From assembly GCA_002398565.1 (NCBI GenBank), contig DGZP01000074.1:1-53009 (forward strand): 53,009 bases of DNA. The letters are read 5' to 3'. The stretch comes from Proteiniphilum sp. UBA4977. Its GTDB lineage: Bacteria; Bacteroidota; Bacteroidia; Bacteroidales; Dysgonomonadaceae. Shown piece after piece: positions 50,947 to 53,009 of the stretch. The position numbers and the translations under genes are program-made. The first letter of the stretch is position 1. Each line of letters starts with the position of its first letter. The notes under the pieces are model-generated. The model was not told the origin of the DNA and did no database searches. It saw nothing but the letters and a program-made list of their open reading frames with translations.

Positions 50947-52044
50947 ATGTCATCATTACTCAAAGTGGGTATCACGCACGGCGATGTCAATGGAATCGGA
51001 TATGAAGTGCTGCTGAAAGCATTTTCCGACGACCGCTTGCTCGAGCTCTTCCGCCCCGTCATATACGGATCATCCAAATCGGCTTCTTATTATCGCAAAA
51101 TGCTGGAGGGTGATCCGGTGAACTTCCATATTATTTCCAAAGCAGATGAATCGCAGGATGGAAAAATAAATCTCGTGAACTGCGTCAGGGAAGAGATCAG
51201 GATTGAACCGGGCACCGCGAGTGCCGAAGCGGGCGAATCGGCTTATACTGCGCTGGACCAGGCTGCCGGTGACCTGGCAAACGGGAAGATCGACCTGCTG
51301 GTGACATTGCCTATCAACAAGGAGAGTATCCAGCAGGAGAAATTTCAATTTCCGGGGCATACCGAATTTCTGCAGGACCGGTTCGCAAAAGACAACGAGA
51401 AAGCGCTAATGATCCTTGCCACGGAGGTACTGCGTGTGGCACTGGTCACCACGCATGTACCCATTGCAGAAGTGCCTTCTAAAATTTCCAAGGAACTGAT
51501 CCTGGAGAAACTGTATACGCTCGACCACTCTTTGAGGCGCGACTTCCTTCTGGAGAACCCGCGCATCGCCGTATTGGGACTAAACCCGCATGCCGGAGAG
51601 AACGGACTGCTGGGCAGGGAGGAGATCGATATTATCGCTCCTGCCGTACGGGAAGCGCAGGACAAATGGATCCTCTGTGCCGGACCTTTTCCTGCGGACG
51701 GCTTCTTTGGATCGGGACGTTTTAAAGAGTTTGATGCCATCCTCGCCATGTATCACGACCAGGGACTCATACCGTTCAAGACCCTTGCCATGGATGCCGG
51801 TGTCAACTTCACCGCCGGACTGCCCATCGTACGCACCTCTCCCGACCACGGCACGGCCTACAATATCGCCGGCAAGAACCTGGCCTCCGACGAGTCGTTC
51901 CGCCAGGCCATTTACATGGGTATCGACATCCTCAAGAACCGCTTGTTCTACGATGAGGCGCGCAAAAATCCGCTGAAAAAGATGTTCTTCGACCGCGGCA
52001 AGGATGACGAGAAACTCGACCTGACAAAGGAAGAAACAGAATAG
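50947..52044 (+). CDS. pdxA: 4-hydroxythreonine-4-phosphate dehydrogenase PdxA
   Basis: 365 residues. It is an NAD-dependent, metal-requiring step of the DXP-dependent pyridoxal phosphate pathway: it oxidises 4-phosphohydroxy-threonine, whose product is used by PdxJ. Motifs are THGDVNGIGYEVLLKAF (family GDPxGIGPE, here varied to GDVNGIGYE), LGLNPHAGENGLLG, LAMYHDQGLIPFK and RTSPDHGTAYNIAG, with the three metal-binding His residues in place. Length is slightly above the usual 330 because of a charged C-terminal tail, DRGKDDEKLDLTKEETE. pdxJ is not in the window. Confidence 0.96.
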   Translation: MSSLLKVGITHGDVNGIGYEVLLKAFSDDRLLELFRPVIYGSSKSASYYRKMLEGDPVNFHIISKADESQDGKINLVNCVREEIRIEPGTASAEAGESAYTALDQAAGDLANGKIDLLVTLPINKESIQQEKFQFPGHTEFLQDRFAKDNEKALMILATEVLRVALVTTHVPIAEVPSKISKELILEKLYTLDHSLRRDFLLENPRIAVLGLNPHAGENGLLGREEIDIIAPAVREAQDKWILCAGPFPADGFFGSGRFKEFDAILAMYHDQGLIPFKTLAMDAGVNFTAGLPIVRTSPDHGTAYNIAGKNLASDESFRQAIYMGIDILKNRLFYDEARKNPLKKMFFDRGKDDEKLDLTKEETE

Positions 52045-52426
52045 TTACAAAAATAGGATTAATAAATAATCGACTCTCTATTAATGAAGTATACCACCAT
52101 CCCCTGATAAGTATACCCGGAAGCCGCCTTATCGCGAGAGCATTATCTTGTGCTTTTATTTCCATGCGTACGATGCGTATATCGCTCCGATAATTGCCAG
52201 CAGATGTACATATCCTCATGTATTCAGGTGTAAACCATGGAGGACATTCCGAGGATATCCTCCTCCGGATAAATTATTATACCGACAAAGCTACTTCTTT
52301 TTTTATATTTCAAATTCCGCCCGTCTTGAATGTATCGGAACGCTATATACACATCCGCGAGTAGGCCGTTGAAATAATTGAACGCAATATCGACCCAATA
52401 CAAGCCAAAGCATCTGACAGCTTTGT

Positions 52427-52463
52427 AAATAATCAGTCGGCTTAAAGCCGACTGATTATTTTT
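52427..52463 (+). terminator. Strong rho-independent terminator
   Basis: The 17-base arms at 52427-52443 and 52445-52461 are perfect complements and flank a single base; in practice the loop opens to about five bases. The arm core is CAGTCGGCTT/AAGCCGACTG, followed by a T run at 52459-52463. It reads plus strand and lies 383 bp past the pdxA stop with no gene in between. Confidence 0.85.
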
Positions 52464-52509
52464 CATGAAACCACTGACTATAAGCCATTTTATATTTTTG
52501 TTTGAAAAT

Positions 52510-52551
52510 TTAACTATAACAATTAGTTTGCAAACGAAAAAGAATAGTTAA
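52510..52551. promoter_or_regulatory. Candidate BlaI-family operator
   Basis: Outer arms TTAACTAT (52510-52517) and ATAGTTAA (52544-52551) and an inner palindrome GTTTGCAAAC (52526-52535) share one dyad centre at 52530.5. In total 15 of 21 base pairs across the axis are symmetrical. The site covers the -33 box and part of the -7 box of the following gene, as expected for autorepression. Confidence 0.55.
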
Positions 52552-52556
52552 CTTTG
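52527..52556 (+). promoter_or_regulatory. Promoter of the BlaI-type gene
   Basis: TTTG at 52527-52530, an 18-bp spacer and TAACTTTG at 52549-52556 form a good Bacteroidetes promoter. The expected start near 52561 leaves a leader of about 100 bases to the ATG. Confidence 0.65.
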
Positions 52557-52659
52557 CGGCATGAATTAACGGACATAAAATAACAGAATACACACATCGG
52601 ACTATTTTCTATTTGTCAGCTCAACAGTCTGAAGTCCGACATCTAAACATCTCAAAAGA

Positions 52660-53009
52660 ATGAAAGATTTATCACCCAAAGAAGAGGAAGTAATGCGCTA
52701 TTTCTGGGAAAACGAGGCATTGTTCGTAAAACAACTCGTGGAAATGTATCCCGAGCCGAAGCCGCATTTCAACACGCTTTCCACCTACGTACGTTCGTTG
52801 GAAGAGAAAGGATTTGTGTCACACGAATCATTTGGCACAACGTACCGCTACTTTGCCATCATTAGCGAAGAGGAATACCGCAACCGGACACTCAGAAATG
52901 TAGTAAGAAAATATTTTGACAATTCATACCTTAGCGTGGTATCGTCGCTCATCAAAGACGAAAATATTTCTGTGGAAGAGGTGCGTAAGTTACTGGACGA
53001 AGTGGAAAA
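52660..53009 (+). CDS. BlaI/MecI/CopY-family transcriptional repressor, cut by the window end
   Basis: ATG 52660 begins MKDLSPKEEEVMRYFWENEA, the start of the BlaI winged-helix domain. The recognition-helix region NTLSTYVRSLEEKGFVSHES and the wing TTYRYFAIISEEEYRNRTL follow. 116 codons are visible with no stop, and the family has about 120-130, so only a few residues are missing. BlaI-type repressors dimerise through the C-terminal helices and are removed by cleavage triggered by a BlaR1-type membrane sensor, usually encoded next, which would lie beyond the window. A dyad overlapping its promoter suggests self-repression. Confidence 0.92.
   Translation, partial: MKDLSPKEEEVMRYFWENEALFVKQLVEMYPEPKPHFNTLSTYVRSLEEKGFVSHESFGTTYRYFAIISEEEYRNRTLRNVVRKYFDNSYLSVVSSLIKDENISVEEVRKLLDEVE

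Larger units (their letters stand above)
52045..52659. other. 615-bp gene-free region between pdxA and the BlaI-type gene
   Basis: No convincing frame on either strand. It contains a 12-bp palindrome GAGGATATCCTC (52251-52262), a strong plus-strand terminator (52427-52463), and the dyad and promoter of the BlaI-type gene (52510-52556). The 380 bp between pdxA and the terminator may be a long 3' leader or an unrecognised RNA. No known RNA family was recognised. Confidence 0.5.

Noticed and set aside
52224..52466. 80-codon minus-strand frame between pdxA and the BlaI-type gene
   Set aside because: Its start lies beside the terminator hairpin, it has no ribosome site or family resemblance, and its composition is random-looking.

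Overview
The window looks like chromosome of a Bacteroidales bacterium, probably of the Dysgonomonadaceae type (Proteiniphilum, Petrimonas or a relative; the genus is an inference). The reasons are a SusC-type TonB receptor next to a GH92 mannosidase, BACON and fimbrillin-like lipoproteins, a UpxY-type antiterminator, a DUF4837 gene beside rlmN and pdxA, and promoters of the Bacteroidetes form TTTG - about 20 bp - TAnnTTTG. No rRNA, tRNA, CRISPR array or insertion sequence was recognised. Both ends cut through genes. The left end also carries a perfect fold-back that is probably an assembly artefact.

Layout. 1-4937 (minus): AT-rich end of a polysaccharide utilisation locus, GH92 then a truncated susC. 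5302-10048 (plus): an exported Gfo/Idh/MocA oxidoreductase and a large HEAT-repeat protein with two DUF1080 domains, a pair that fits 3-keto-glycoside chemistry. 10100-11746: fluoride exporter crcB and a chimeric, frameshifted pseudogene. 11961-17384 (plus): a tightly packed set of ECF transporter S component, phosphoribosyltransferase, TonB receptor, Tat-type DUF362 protein and a NapH-NapG-like fused polyferredoxin. This is the best candidate here for an uncharacterised uptake and salvage or redox system. 17457-25497: a membrane-anchored AraC regulator, a lipoprotein with an HExxH protease-like site, a small Cys protein, a BACON lipoprotein and a 1206-residue fimbrillin-like/leucine-rich-repeat surface lipoprotein.

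26238-37180 (plus): a DUF1846 P-loop-like gene followed by a heavy-metal (Cu/Ag-type) efflux cluster. It has two different TolC-type outer membrane factors, a small Cys/His protein, an RND pump, an adaptor with two metal-binding modules, and a lipoprotein that duplicates the adaptor's C-terminal domain. 37200-39449 (minus): an exported SagB-type nitroreductase and a beta-helix lipoprotein. 39534-42965 (minus): E1 alpha, E1 beta and E2 of a 2-oxoacid dehydrogenase complex, with no E3. 43069-45263: the remnant of an AhpD-like gene and two different L,D-transpeptidases, with a 15-bp inverted repeat at the start of the second.

45290-47541 (minus): umuC and umuD behind a upxY-like antiterminator in one apparent operon. 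47655-52044: a secreted esterase (minus), then rlmN, a DUF4837 lipoprotein and pdxA (plus). 52045-53009: a gene-free stretch with a strong terminator, then a BlaI-type repressor whose promoter is overlapped by a dyad that may be its own operator.

Functions are read from motifs and family knowledge; no database search was run. Two other structural observations stand out. A 49-bp exact copy of the polyferredoxin gene's 3' end lies 8.8 kb away. Three loci look like gene fossils (10626-11746, 43069-43301, 25860-26105).
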